Source: Clostridiales bacterium (GTDB lineage Bacteria; Bacillota; Clostridia; Lachnospirales; Lachnospiraceae). From it: a DNA stretch of 64,000 nucleotides. Positions within the stretch are counted from its first letter, which is position 1. Each line of letters begins with the position of its first letter. Positions 8,002 through 16,093 of this stretch are shown here, piece by piece. The position numbers and the translations under genes are program-made. The stretch is from positions 1 to 64,000 of the forward strand of contig JAAYNV010000040.1 in the NCBI GenBank assembly GCA_012520645.1, written 5' to 3'. The notes beneath the pieces are model-generated. The model ran no database searches, had not been told where the DNA came from, and worked only from the letters and a program-made list of their open reading frames with translations.

Positions 8002-9680
8002 AGACACCGGATAAGCCGTATGACTGGAAGTTTGTAAAAGACTTTGCAAACGCGGCAAGAATCAGGCTTGAGCTGCTATATCAGACATTGGTTCCGGATA
8101 AAGGATGGGACAGCAGCAATGCATCGATCGGTTTTTCTGACCGGGGAGATATCATGGGAAATATTACTTCAACACCATATGAAGTGCTTGGTATGACATC
8201 CGACTGTCAGGATAGCGCACGTATCTATTTTGGCGGAAAGACCTTTGATACATTTGATGGAAGAAAGTGGAGCAAAACGGATGAGAGTAAAACAGACTAT
8301 GCCACATTTGATACGCTTGAAACGGTAAGCGCTGTCATGAAGAGTGCTCCGAAGTCCCCTTCGGATTATCTGAGAAAAGTAAAGACAAATGTTTCGTATG
8401 TAGGTGTGAAAACGGCATGTGCCTTTACACCACCTAAAATACTGACCGTTGTGTCAGATGATGTGAATCGTATGACAGGCGGGGATATCGCTTTTTCAAC
8501 AAGAAGGAAAAACGGAGACGCCTATACGATCCAATATTACAGAGTAAATAGAGATAATCCTGATTTTCAGAAAATGCTTCGTGAAGAATATGTATTTGAT
8601 GAAAATATATGGAGAGCAGCGTTAGCCGAGACGGGGCAGTCTGATCTTACGCAGTATTCCTATGAGAATCTGATGGCATATCGTGATGAAGTCAGAAATG
8701 TTTATGGACAGCCTGTGGAACTGTCTCCACGCATGAGAGCGTTCATGGACGACCTGCTTGATGGAGCTGAGACGGATATGGATAAGCTCGAAAGAATCGA
8801 GAAGCTTCTTTGCGGGTATCAGTATAGTAATCAACCGGGAGATATTCCAGATACCGTTACTTCTCCGTCAGAATATCTGGATTACTTTGTTCTGGATAAG
8901 AAGGAGGGCTTTTGCAGTCACTATGCTACTGCATTTGTACTGCTTGCAAGAGCAGAGGGTATTCCGGCAAGGTATATCCAGGGATACAGCGTGTACTCTG
9001 AAAAGACCCATGTTGACGTTACTTCCGACAAAGCACACGCATGGCCGGAAGCCTATATAGAAGGTTATGGCTGGCTGGGCTTTGAACCAACACCAGGGTA
9101 TAAAAGAACAAGCGGCTGGACTGTTATGGAACAGGCTGGTACGGGTAATTACAACGCCGATGCGAATTATATTGAACAATATGACAAGACAGTCGATATA
9201 GTGAAGAGCAGTGGAATCAATCAGGAAGAGCCTGCTCAAAAACGTCCCATCAACTGGAAAAGAATTCTCGTTCCGGTTGGTCTTTGCGTCCTGTTTCTTT
9301 CTTTCTTTTTGATGGCAGACCATGCAAGAAAAAAGCGTAAGTATCAGAAAATGAGCAATCGCGATAAGGTGGTTACACTTTGCCGGAAGAACATGAAAAT
9401 GTTTCATCGTATGGGCTATCAACGGACAGAGGGTGAGACACTTTCGGAATACAGAAACAGAGTCAGGAAAACTGTGCCGGATGAGATATTGTCGTTTATC
9501 GATTATTACGAAAAAGTATCGTATACAGATAAAGAGATATGCGATTCGGAACTGGAAAGTATGGAAAAAATCAGTGCAGAGTGCGACAGCTATGTATGGC
9601 ATGAAATGTGGAAACGCTTTTGTGCGAGACAAAAAGAAGCGAGACAGCAAAGACATGAAAAATCTGCAAGCCACATGTAG
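7980..9680 (+). CDS. TgpA-like transglutaminase, catalytic part and DUF4129 tail (frameshifted gene)
   Basis: This is the -1 frame continuation of the preceding gene. The track extends it back to ATG 7701, but sequence before about 7980 is the out-of-frame shadow of the membrane domain. It carries a large extracytoplasmic region with a transglutaminase core: nucleophile in EGFCSHYATAF, then HAWPEAYIEGYGWLGFEPTPGY supplying His and Asp. A further membrane helix follows (ILVPVGLCVLFLSFFLM), then a cytoplasmic DUF4129-like tail. Such proteins are membrane-bound cysteine transglutaminases or proteases that work with MoxR and DUF58 partners. Joined to the upstream part the protein would be about 750 residues, the usual size. 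An internal restart at ATG 8154 is possible but lacks a good ribosome binding site. Confidence 0.8.
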   Translation, partial: FLLAVLVKTPDKPYDWKFVKDFANAARIRLELLYQTLVPDKGWDSSNASIGFSDRGDIMGNITSTPYEVLGMTSDCQDSARIYFGGKTFDTFDGRKWSKTDESKTDYATFDTLETVSAVMKSAPKSPSDYLRKVKTNVSYVGVKTACAFTPPKILTVVSDDVNRMTGGDIAFSTRRKNGDAYTIQYYRVNRDNPDFQKMLREEYVFDENIWRAALAETGQSDLTQYSYENLMAYRDEVRNVYGQPVELSPRMRAFMDDLLDGAETDMDKLERIEKLLCGYQYSNQPGDIPDTVTSPSEYLDYFVLDKKEGFCSHYATAFVLLARAEGIPARYIQGYSVYSEKTHVDVTSDKAHAWPEAYIEGYGWLGFEPTPGYKRTSGWTVMEQAGTGNYNADANYIEQYDKTVDIVKSSGINQEEPAQKRPINWKRILVPVGLCVLFLSFFLMADHARKKRKYQKMSNRDKVVTLCRKNMKMFHRMGYQRTEGETLSEYRNRVRKTVPDEILSFIDYYEKVSYTDKEICDSELESMEKISAECDSYVWHEMWKRFCARQKEARQQRHEKSASHM

Positions 9681-9698
9681 ACAAAAAATAATTTCAGG

Positions 9699-9727
9699 TT
9701 TACATATACAATAAAATATGATATTGT
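9699..9727 (+). promoter_or_regulatory. Putative promoter of the B12-riboswitch operon
   Basis: TTTACA (9699-9704), a 17-nt spacer and TATTGT (9722-9727) place a start near 9734, exactly where the cobalamin riboswitch begins. An ATACAATA/TATTGTAT inverted repeat (9706-9713/9722-9729) overlaps the spacer and -10 and could be an operator. Confidence 0.5.
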
Positions 9728-9732
9728 ATCGA

Positions 9733-9900
9733 AAGCAGGTTCAGGCAGTGGAAAACTGTCTGATTAAAAGGGAAACAGGTGAAAATCCTGTACGAACTCG
9801 TCACTGTAAGCGGGGAGTGCAAGGTCATAAATGTCACTGAGAAATTGGGAAGGCGACCTTGGATGTGGATACGCAAGTCAGGAGACCTGCCTGTGTAATG
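9733..9900 (+). promoter_or_regulatory. Cobalamin (B12) riboswitch aptamer
   Basis: The RNA matches the adenosylcobalamin riboswitch pattern: GCAGGTTCAGGCAGTGG at the 5' end, AAAGGGAAACAGGTGAAAATCC in the P3/P4 core, the B12 box-like GTCACTGTAAGCGGGGAG, and the distal GAAATTGGGAAGGCG and GCAAGTCAGGAGACCTGCC arms. The 410-nt gap between the transglutaminase and chelatase genes is therefore leader RNA. After the aptamer, about 120 nt of expression platform lead to a terminator at 10021-10056. B12 binding most likely favours termination and shuts off the two downstream lipoprotein genes. Confidence 0.93.
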
Positions 9901-10020
9901 GAGTGGGATTCTATTCCACCGGCCACGAGTAACTGGTCGCAAACCGATATATAATGAAAGGTACATGCCTTTGGCAAGCTGCAGTCCTGCCGGAAGGTTT
10001 ATTTTGTTATACTATCATCG

Positions 10021-10056
10021 CGCCCTTTTACTGATGCCCTCAGGAAGGGCGTTTTT
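10021..10056 (+). terminator. Riboswitch-controlled terminator
   Basis: CGCCCTT (10021-10027) pairs with AAGGGCG (10045-10051), followed by TTTTT; a smaller alternative GCCCT/AGGGC hairpin lies inside. It sits between the B12 aptamer and the chelatase start codon, as expected for an attenuator rather than an end-of-operon terminator. Confidence 0.8.
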
Positions 10057-10090
10057 ATGTGCGATCGCGCACCGATGAAAGGAGAAGAAA

Positions 10091-11239
10091 ATGAAGAAAA
10101 AATTACTTTCTGCGTTATTGACAACGGTTATGATCTGTCCGTTAATACTGACAGGATGTTCTAATGCAGACAAAGAGAAAGCCGATGAGGTGGCGACACT
10201 GATCGATGCAATCTATGTGCAGGAGAGAACAGATGAGACAGATGAACAATGCAAAAAGGCAAAGGCGGCGTGGGATGAATTGACGGATGCCCAGAAGGAA
10301 CTGGTGGAAGGTGAAAATGCCGATCCGGATTATTTTGGCAGAGATACCGGTGATGTATCCAGGGATGATCCGCGCAATCAGGATGAAATCGGGGAAAATG
10401 AAATTCTGGTCGTAAGCTTCGGTACTTCTTTTAATGACAGTCGTGCAGATGATATTAAAGGAATTGAGGATGCACTGCAGGAGGCATATCCTGACTGGTC
10501 GGTAAGAAGAGCATTTACGGCGCAGATTATTATTAATCATGTGCAGGCACGGGACGGCGAGTGTATTGATAATATGGATCAGGCATTGGAGCGTGCTGTG
10601 AAAAACGGAGTGAAGAATCTGGTAGTGCAGCCGACTCACCTGATGCACGGTGCAGAGTATGATGAATTGATGGAATCCGTGGAGACATATCGGGATCGAT
10701 TTGAGACGGTCAAGGTTGCAGAGCCGTTACTTGGTGAGGTTGGAGCAGATGCCACTGTCATCAATGCGGATAAGGCTGCAGTTGCAGAAGCAGTTACCGC
10801 AGAAGCGGTGAAGGATGCAGGTTATGACAGTCTGGATGCAGCAGCAGAAGATGGGACAGCATTTGTATTTATGGGACATGGTACTTCTCATACGGCGAAG
10901 GTTTCCTATAGCCAGATGCAGACGCAGATGGGTGAGCTTGGATATGATAATGTGTTTATCGGAACAGTGGAAGGAGAACCGGAAGAGACTTCCTGTGAGG
11001 CGGTCATAGATGCAGCTGCAAAGGCAGGTTATACCAAAGTAATTCTCCGTCCATTAATGGTTGTAGCAGGAGACCATGCCAATAACGATATGGCAGGAGA
11101 TGAGGAAGATTCCTGGATTAGTATGTTTCAGGCATCCGGCAAATTTGAACGTGTGGATGCACAGATTTCCGGTCTTGGTGCGATTGATGCCGTTCAGCAA
11201 ATCTATGTGGCGCATACGGCAGATGCCATGAAAAAATAG
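10091..11239 (+). CDS. cbiK: Exported CbiK-type sirohydrochlorin cobaltochelatase lipoprotein
   Basis: A 382-residue lipoprotein with a signal peptide and lipobox LILTGCSN (lipidated Cys about 23). Residues about 30-75 form a helical spacer of the FIVAR-like 'WDELTDAQKELV' type, and the rest is a class II chelatase. Metal/tetrapyrrole His residues are visible in PTHLMHGAEY (about 181-190), FMGHGTSH (about 260-267) and VAGDHANNDMAGDEEDSW. CbiK normally inserts cobalt in the cytoplasm for anaerobic B12 synthesis. Surface anchoring suggests binding or handling of cobalt or tetrapyrroles outside the cell, as proposed for periplasmic CbiK proteins of Desulfovibrio. It is controlled by the B12 riboswitch and precedes a second lipoprotein by 21 nt. 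GAAAGGAG gives a strong start. Confidence 0.88.
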   Translation: MKKKLLSALLTTVMICPLILTGCSNADKEKADEVATLIDAIYVQERTDETDEQCKKAKAAWDELTDAQKELVEGENADPDYFGRDTGDVSRDDPRNQDEIGENEILVVSFGTSFNDSRADDIKGIEDALQEAYPDWSVRRAFTAQIIINHVQARDGECIDNMDQALERAVKNGVKNLVVQPTHLMHGAEYDELMESVETYRDRFETVKVAEPLLGEVGADATVINADKAAVAEAVTAEAVKDAGYDSLDAAAEDGTAFVFMGHGTSHTAKVSYSQMQTQMGELGYDNVFIGTVEGEPEETSCEAVIDAAAKAGYTKVILRPLMVVAGDHANNDMAGDEEDSWISMFQASGKFERVDAQISGLGAIDAVQQIYVAHTADAMKK

Positions 11240-11260
11240 AATAATCTGAGGAGGACTTGT

Positions 11261-12148
11261 ATGAAAAAGAAAATGAATGTAATCTGTGGTATACTTTTTG
11301 CCTGCACATTGCTTGGCGGGTGTGTGGATAAGAGCAGTATGCAGGAACCGGAAACGGCGGTTACGGTCGTGGAGACAGCCGTCCAGACAACGGAGCCGGA
11401 AGAAGCGGCAGAGACACCGGCAGCACTGCCGGATGGAGTTTATCTGGCGGATTTTAATACAGACAGTGGAATGTTCCATGTAAATGAGGCTTGTGACGGT
11501 AAGGGAACACTGAACGTAAAGAATGGAAAGATGGAGATTCATGTTTCTCTGGTGTCCAAGAAGATTGTGAATCTGTATCCCGGACTTTCAGAGGATGCAA
11601 AGAAGGATGGGGCAGAGCTGCTTTTGCCAACGGTAGATAGCGTGACATACAGTGACGGCATGACAGAGGAGGTCTATGGTTTTGATGTGCCGGTTCCAGC
11701 ATTGGATGAAGAATTTGATCTGGCACTGATCGGTGTCAAAGGAATCTGGTATGACCATAAGGTCAGTGTTTCCAATCCGGAGCCTGTGAAGGATGGGGAA
11801 GCATTGGAAGACAGCGACATTATGCCGGTGGATGGGACTTATACCATTGAGCTTACGTTTGAAGGCGGAAGCGGAAAGGCGGAGATTTTATCTCCTGCAG
11901 TCATTACGGTGACAGAGGGGAAGGTGACTGCAACAGTACAGTGGAGCAGCCCGAATTATGACTATATGATAGTGGGCGGAGAAAAGTATCTTCCGGTCAA
12001 TACAGAGGGAGATTCGGTATTTGAGATTCCGGTTCTGCTTTTTGATGAGCCGATGGATGTGATCGGCGATACCGTTGCAATGAGTAAGTCGCATGAAATT
12101 GAATATACCCTTACATTTCATGCGGATACGATGAAGCCAATGGAATAA
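11261..12148 (+). CDS. Two-repeat NEAT-like surface lipoprotein
   Basis: A 295-residue lipoprotein with lipobox LLGGCVDK (Cys about 21) and a Thr/Glu-rich linker. Two beta-rich repeats follow. The first (about 50-175) starts LPDGVYLADFNTDSG and the second (about 180-290) starts MPVDGTYTIELTFEGG. Both contain a K-M/V-x-A/V 'gives strand' pattern and a conserved Y/V-GG-E-KY-LP turn in the second. The fold resembles NEAT/iron-transport-associated domains that bind haem, but I cannot confirm that from sequence alone. Co-transcription with the exported chelatase under a B12 riboswitch points to tetrapyrrole or corrinoid capture. A perfect terminator follows. Confidence 0.7.
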   Translation: MKKKMNVICGILFACTLLGGCVDKSSMQEPETAVTVVETAVQTTEPEEAAETPAALPDGVYLADFNTDSGMFHVNEACDGKGTLNVKNGKMEIHVSLVSKKIVNLYPGLSEDAKKDGAELLLPTVDSVTYSDGMTEEVYGFDVPVPALDEEFDLALIGVKGIWYDHKVSVSNPEPVKDGEALEDSDIMPVDGTYTIELTFEGGSGKAEILSPAVITVTEGKVTATVQWSSPNYDYMIVGGEKYLPVNTEGDSVFEIPVLLFDEPMDVIGDTVAMSKSHEIEYTLTFHADTMKPME

Positions 12149-12176
12149 GCATAGCAGAGATTTTTTGTAGGAACGC

Positions 12177-12219
12177 AAAAACGGACAGCATACTGTAAAG
12201 GGTTGCTGTCCGTTTTTTT
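12177..12219 (+). terminator. Strong (bidirectional) terminator
   Basis: AAAAACGGACAGCA (12177-12190) pairs with TGCTGTCCGTTTTT (12204-12217) and ends in a T7 run; the A-run on the left arm lets it work on the minus strand too. It lies between the lipoprotein operon and the convergent tetR gene. Confidence 0.9.
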
Positions 12220-12230
12220 ACTTATCTTTA

Positions 12231-12845
12231 TTAGCCTATTTTCAAAAAATTCAGAGACCCTGCCGGATTTTCGGTGCCCTTTTCCAGTAATGAAATCAAT
12301 CCCAGTATGGTATTGTCCACCTCGCTTTCCGAAGAGGGTACCAGAGTATTATCCAGCTTTATAGTGAGTACAATGAGTACAATTTCTGCCAGCGCAGCCG
12401 GGTAGTCAAAATGGATGGAGCCGCATTCGATCCCCTGACAGATTATATCGGTTAAAACGGGCTTCAATTCGGTAACGAGATAATGAAGATATTTCTGATG
12501 TAAAAAAGCCTGTTCCTTGTCATCGGTCGGAGCCGTCTTGCTGTTCTGTGCATGAAATTCCCCGGAAATATTGCGGCATGCCTGAAAAATCATTGCCATC
12601 CGGGTAAACGGAGATATGTCTTTTTGCTCCGCAAGGTGCTTTGCCGTTTCCATTGGCTGCTTGTAGTTGCGCTCGATCAAAGCATCCAGTATGGCATCTT
12701 TGGAAGGGAAATAGTAGTAAATGCTTCCCTTACCGATTCCGGCGGTCTGTGCGATTTCGCTGACGGATATATCCTGAATTTTTTTTTCGACCAGAAGTGT
12801 CTGTAAGGCATCCAGTATCTGATCAGATTTTGTGCTGCTTGGCAT
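12231..12845 (-). CDS. TetR-family regulator of the acyl carrier cluster
   Basis: A 204-residue TetR repressor. The N-terminal HTH reads ISVSEIAQTAGIGKGSIYYYFPSKDAILDAL (about 25-56), and the remaining helical part would bind ligand and dimerise. The start (complement of CAT at 12843) has GGGG-AAAAG upstream on the minus strand. It is divergent from the SCP2-hydrolase-acyltransferase-ACP-ligase cluster. Two GACC-N3-GGTC palindromes lie in the shared intergenic region, one overlapping the -35 of the cluster promoter, so autoregulation plus repression of the cluster is likely. The inducer is unknown; an acyl-CoA or a lipid-like product would fit. Confidence 0.88.
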   Translation of the reverse strand: MPSSTKSDQILDALQTLLVEKKIQDISVSEIAQTAGIGKGSIYYYFPSKDAILDALIERNYKQPMETAKHLAEQKDISPFTRMAMIFQACRNISGEFHAQNSKTAPTDDKEQAFLHQKYLHYLVTELKPVLTDIICQGIECGSIHFDYPAALAEIVLIVLTIKLDNTLVPSSESEVDNTILGLISLLEKGTENPAGSLNFLKIG

Positions 12846-12993
12846 GGTTATTCTTTTCCCCCAGTTTGAACGGAATGATTCGAATTATTTAACAGTATAC
12901 CATGCAAAATCCGAGCTGTACAAGCAGAAAAAATGTGTAAGACAGGAAAAGGCAGAAAAAAACAGATATGTACAACTTTTAGAATGATTCATA

Positions 12994-13050
12994 TTGACCC
13001 GAGGTCGAAAAAAGTGTTACATTACAGAAGAAATTAAACGACCGTTGGTC
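12994..13050 (+). promoter_or_regulatory. Cluster promoter with two TetR-type operators
   Basis: TTGACC (12994-12999), 17-nt spacer, TTACAT (13017-13022) form a plausible promoter for the downstream cluster. The palindromes GACCCGAGGTC (12996-13006, overlapping the -35) and GACCGTTGGTC (13040-13050, downstream of the start) are both followed by GAAAAA. They lie 44 bp apart, about four helical turns, so two repressor dimers could sit on the same face of DNA. Confidence 0.65.
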
Positions 13051-13077
13051 GAAAAAGTTTAGTAGAAGGAGGACGAT

Positions 13078-13407
13078 ATGACATACGCAGAATTTTTCTC
13101 GAAAATCAAAGGAAAATTTATGGAGGCAGATGTAAGTGGTATTAAGGAGCATCTTGCGTATCAGTTTAACATCGTAGGGGAGGCACAGGGAATTTTTTAC
13201 ATAGAGGTAAAGGACGGCAAACTGAGTGTGGAGCCGTATGAATATTATGACAGGGATGCAATGTTTATCTGTACTGCCGAAACGTTAAGAAAGCTGGAGT
13301 CCGGAAAGCTGGATCCGATTGCTGCGGTGACGCTGCAGAAGCTGAAGGTAGAGGGCAACATTGATAAAGCATTGAGATTAAAGGAACTGATTGACAGCTA
13401 CAAATAA
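13078..13407 (+). CDS. SCP2 sterol-carrier-like lipid-binding protein
   Basis: A 109-residue SCP2-domain protein: MTYAEFFSKIKGKFMEADVSG, then AYQFNIVGEAQGIFYIEVKDGKL and the typical C-terminal CTAETLRKLESGKLDPIAAVTLQKLKVEGN. SCP2 folds bind lipid or acyl chains in a hydrophobic tunnel and have no catalytic residues. It is the first gene of the TetR-controlled cluster with AAGGAGG upstream. As the neighbours include an acyl ligase, an ACP and a condensation-type enzyme, it may carry or present the acyl substrate or product. That role is inferred. Confidence 0.85.
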   Translation: MTYAEFFSKIKGKFMEADVSGIKEHLAYQFNIVGEAQGIFYIEVKDGKLSVEPYEYYDRDAMFICTAETLRKLESGKLDPIAAVTLQKLKVEGNIDKALRLKELIDSYK

Positions 13408-13467
13408 AAACTGCAGGTTGAGGCAGATGAAAAGTCCATTGTGTGAAAATGGGGAAATGGAGCAGAA

Positions 13468-14415
13468 ATGAAAAAAATATTGAAAGCAGCCGCACTGCTT
13501 GCCGGGGTGACGGCAGCTGCCAGTGCAGGAGGAACCGCCTATTTTTACCGCAGAACGATGAAGCGGTATAACGCCAAAGTAGAGCGGACCATGAAAATGT
13601 CAGGAACCGACTGGAACCAGTATATGCCTTTGATGGAAACGAGAAAGGCGTACATGTTAGAGCAGCCGCACGAGGATGTTTATATTACCTCTGAGGACGG
13701 ACTGAAGCTCCACGGGGTATATTTCCCGGGTAAGGCGGATGCGGATAAACTGGTCATCTGCTGTCATGGTTATACCAGTCATTGTATGAGCGATTACATA
13801 GGATTATCCGATTATTATTTAAAGCACGGCTTTCGTATGCTTTTAGTGGATGCGAGGGCACACGGGCAGAGTGAAGGAACCTATATCGGTTTTGGCTGTC
13901 CGGACCGGAGGGATGTGCTTGGATGGATACATTGGGTGATTGAAAACTGCGGAGAACGGATGCAGATTCTTTTGCATGGTACCTCCATGGGAGGGGCTAC
14001 TGTGCTGATGACAAGCGGGTTGGAATTGCCGGAACAGGTAAAAGGAATTGTTTCCGACTGTGGATTTACTTCTCCGAAATATGTATTTACTCATGTATTG
14101 CATACGATGTATCATCTTCCAGCGTTTCCGATGATTCCGATTGCAGATTATGTCAATCGAAAAAGAGCAGGATACGGACTGGATGAATGCAATGCGGCAC
14201 GCGAGGTAAAAAAAGCAAAAGTGCCGATTCTTCTGATCCACGGAGATAAGGATAATTTTGTACCGTGTCAGATGTGTGAGGAAATATATGAGAATTGTGC
14301 ATCCCCGAAGACGAAATTAATCGTAGCCGGAGCTGCCCATGCAGAGAGTTATTATAAAGATATGGCAGCTTATGAACAGGCATTGGATGACTTTACAGGA
14401 GGTGCTTTAAAATGA
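13468..14415 (+). CDS. Membrane-anchored alpha/beta hydrolase
   Basis: A 315-residue alpha/beta hydrolase with an N-terminal membrane segment or uncleaved signal (ILKAAALLAGVTAAASAGGTAYF). The oxyanion region is CCHGYTSH and the nucleophile elbow is HGTSMGGATVL (Ser about 173). The acid lies in HGDKDNFVP and the catalytic His in AGAAHAESYY. It resembles the YqkD/BAAT-like hydrolases annotated in Clostridia. In this cluster it may cleave a thioester or ester, releasing or editing the acyl product. Its end overlaps the next gene by 4 nt (ATGATG/TGA arrangement), indicating coupling. Confidence 0.88.
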   Translation: MKKILKAAALLAGVTAAASAGGTAYFYRRTMKRYNAKVERTMKMSGTDWNQYMPLMETRKAYMLEQPHEDVYITSEDGLKLHGVYFPGKADADKLVICCHGYTSHCMSDYIGLSDYYLKHGFRMLLVDARAHGQSEGTYIGFGCPDRRDVLGWIHWVIENCGERMQILLHGTSMGGATVLMTSGLELPEQVKGIVSDCGFTSPKYVFTHVLHTMYHLPAFPMIPIADYVNRKRAGYGLDECNAAREVKKAKVPILLIHGDKDNFVPCQMCEEIYENCASPKTKLIVAGAAHAESYYKDMAAYEQALDDFTGGALK

Positions 14416-15818
14416 TGAAAACAAGAAAAGGATATCCGGTATATCCGCTCACGGCAGCCCAGAAATTTCACTTGTTCTATCAGGATTTCTGCCCCAAAAA
14501 GGAAGTCCTTAATATCGGAACCAGTCTGACCATCGGAGCGGATATCGACTGGGATGTTTTAAAGCAGTCCGTATACAAGGCGATTGAGCGCCGTGATTCC
14601 ATGCGTCTGCGTTTTGCCAGGGATAAAGATGGAAACTGGTATCAGTATGTAGTGGAGAAAGAAGAGAGAGACATCGAATTTGTGGATTTTTCCAATCAGT
14701 CCATGGAAGAAGCCGAGGCACAAATGCGCAAATGGACGCAGGTGCCGTTTAAACGGGAAGATTCACCGATGAACCGTGTAGTCATGATTAAGACCTCGGA
14801 CGGCTTCAACGGTCTGTATCTGCTGATCGATCATATGACAGCGGATGCCCAGTCATTGATTGGATTTTTAAAGGATGTCATTGAGCTTTATTGTCATACA
14901 AAGTTTGAAAATGTACCTTATCCGAAGGAGATGGCTTCCTATATTGAGCAGCTTCAGAAGGATTTGGAATACGAAGCAGGAAGCAAGGCAAAGGAGCGCG
15001 ACGAGAAGTTTTTCCAGGATTTAATCGATAACAGCACGGAACCGATCTACAATGGCATCAGGGGAACCGGACAGTTGGAGGCAGAAAGAGAAAGAACCGG
15101 AAATCCGAATGCCAGAGCCGCTATTAATGTTTCCGACTCGGTGGATTCGGCACTGGATATTTTCCATCTGGAGGAGGAACCGACAAAACGGCTGCTTGAT
15201 TTTTGTGAGAAATATCATGTATCGCTTGTATGTCTGCTGATTATGGGACTGCGGACTTATTTCCAGAAAATGAACGGAAATGATGATGTATCTATCAATA
15301 CGGCAATCGCCAGACGCGCTACATTAAAGGAAAAACGATCCGGTGGAACGAGAATCCATTCCTTCCCATTCCGTACGATTATTTCCGAAGACAAGACCTT
15401 TTTGGAAGGTATTTATGAGATTCGTGACCTGCAGAATACCTATTTCCGTCATGCTAACTACGATCCGGTACAGTATTTTGCTTACCGCGGACGCAAATAT
15501 CCGTACAAGAACGGTGAGACCTACGAGCCGATGTCACTGACCTATCAGCCGCTTACACTTCAGGCAAAGTCGCTGGATGATCTGGGTGGAATTAAGTATA
15601 AGACAAAATGGTATCCGAATGGGGCGACGACACAGGCTATGTACCTGACCGTTATGCACAGACCGGAGGACAACGGTCTTGATTTTAACTTTGAACATCA
15701 GGTGAAGGCAGTCAGCAGAGAAGATCTGGAGTACCTGTACTATTATCTTTGCAAGATTATGTTTAAGGGAACCGAAAATCCGAATCTGCCGATTGGTGAT
15801 ATTATTAAGTTGATTTAA
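14412..15818 (+). CDS. Condensation-type acyltransferase (CoA-dependent acyltransferase superfamily)
   Basis: A 468-residue stand-alone member of the condensation/WES/PapA/chloramphenicol-acetyltransferase superfamily. The active-site motif is DHMTADA (HxxxD; His about 139), replacing the HHxxxDG of NRPS condensation domains. N-terminal PVYPLTAAQKFHLFYQDF matches the 'LTxxQ' entry motif of condensation domains. It would transfer an acyl group from the cluster ACP onto an alcohol or amine acceptor. It lies between the hydrolase and the ACP gene. The exact acceptor and product are unknown, and a plain alcohol acetyltransferase role is an alternative. Confidence 0.8.
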   Translation: MMKTRKGYPVYPLTAAQKFHLFYQDFCPKKEVLNIGTSLTIGADIDWDVLKQSVYKAIERRDSMRLRFARDKDGNWYQYVVEKEERDIEFVDFSNQSMEEAEAQMRKWTQVPFKREDSPMNRVVMIKTSDGFNGLYLLIDHMTADAQSLIGFLKDVIELYCHTKFENVPYPKEMASYIEQLQKDLEYEAGSKAKERDEKFFQDLIDNSTEPIYNGIRGTGQLEAERERTGNPNARAAINVSDSVDSALDIFHLEEEPTKRLLDFCEKYHVSLVCLLIMGLRTYFQKMNGNDDVSINTAIARRATLKEKRSGGTRIHSFPFRTIISEDKTFLEGIYEIRDLQNTYFRHANYDPVQYFAYRGRKYPYKNGETYEPMSLTYQPLTLQAKSLDDLGGIKYKTKWYPNGATTQAMYLTVMHRPEDNGLDFNFEHQVKAVSREDLEYLYYYLCKIMFKGTENPNLPIGDIIKLI

Positions 15819-15848
15819 TGTTGGACTGCTATTAGGAGGAGAGAGGTC

Positions 15849-16082
15849 ATGTTTGATAGATTAGTTGGAATTATTGGCAATTATGTAGATGTTGAGCCGG
15901 AAAATATTCATCCGGAATCACGTTTTATGGAAGATCTGGGGTTTACCTCCTTTGATTTTATGAGCATGCTCGGAGAATTGGAGGATGAACTGGATGTGGA
16001 GATTGATGAACAGGAGGCTGTTAATATCCGTACGGTACAGGAAGCAGCTGACTATCTGGAAAAGCTTGCCAGTGAAGAGTAG
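15849..16082 (+). CDS. Acyl carrier protein (cluster-specific)
   Basis: A 77-residue acidic carrier protein. The phosphopantetheine attachment Ser lies in FMEDLGFTSFDFMSML (Ser about 34), a variant of the usual DSL motif with T-S-F. The rest fits the four-helix ACP fold. It differs from housekeeping fatty-acid AcpP, which carries LGADSLD, and sits between the condensation-type enzyme and the acyl ligase. It therefore probably serves this pathway. AGGAGGAGAGG gives a very strong ribosome binding site. No phosphopantetheinyl transferase is encoded nearby. Confidence 0.9.
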   Translation: MFDRLVGIIGNYVDVEPENIHPESRFMEDLGFTSFDFMSMLGELEDELDVEIDEQEAVNIRTVQEAADYLEKLASEE

Positions 16083-16093
16083 GAGGAACAAGA

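Noticed and set aside
8868-9674. 268-codon antisense ORF opposite the transglutaminase domain
   Set aside because: It mirrors a clearly coding plus-strand frame with catalytic motifs and has no independent support.
10059-10072. GTGCG-ATCG-CGCAC inverted repeat before the CbiK gene as an operator
   Set aside because: It is only five base pairs, within the riboswitch expression platform; it is more likely a minor RNA hairpin.
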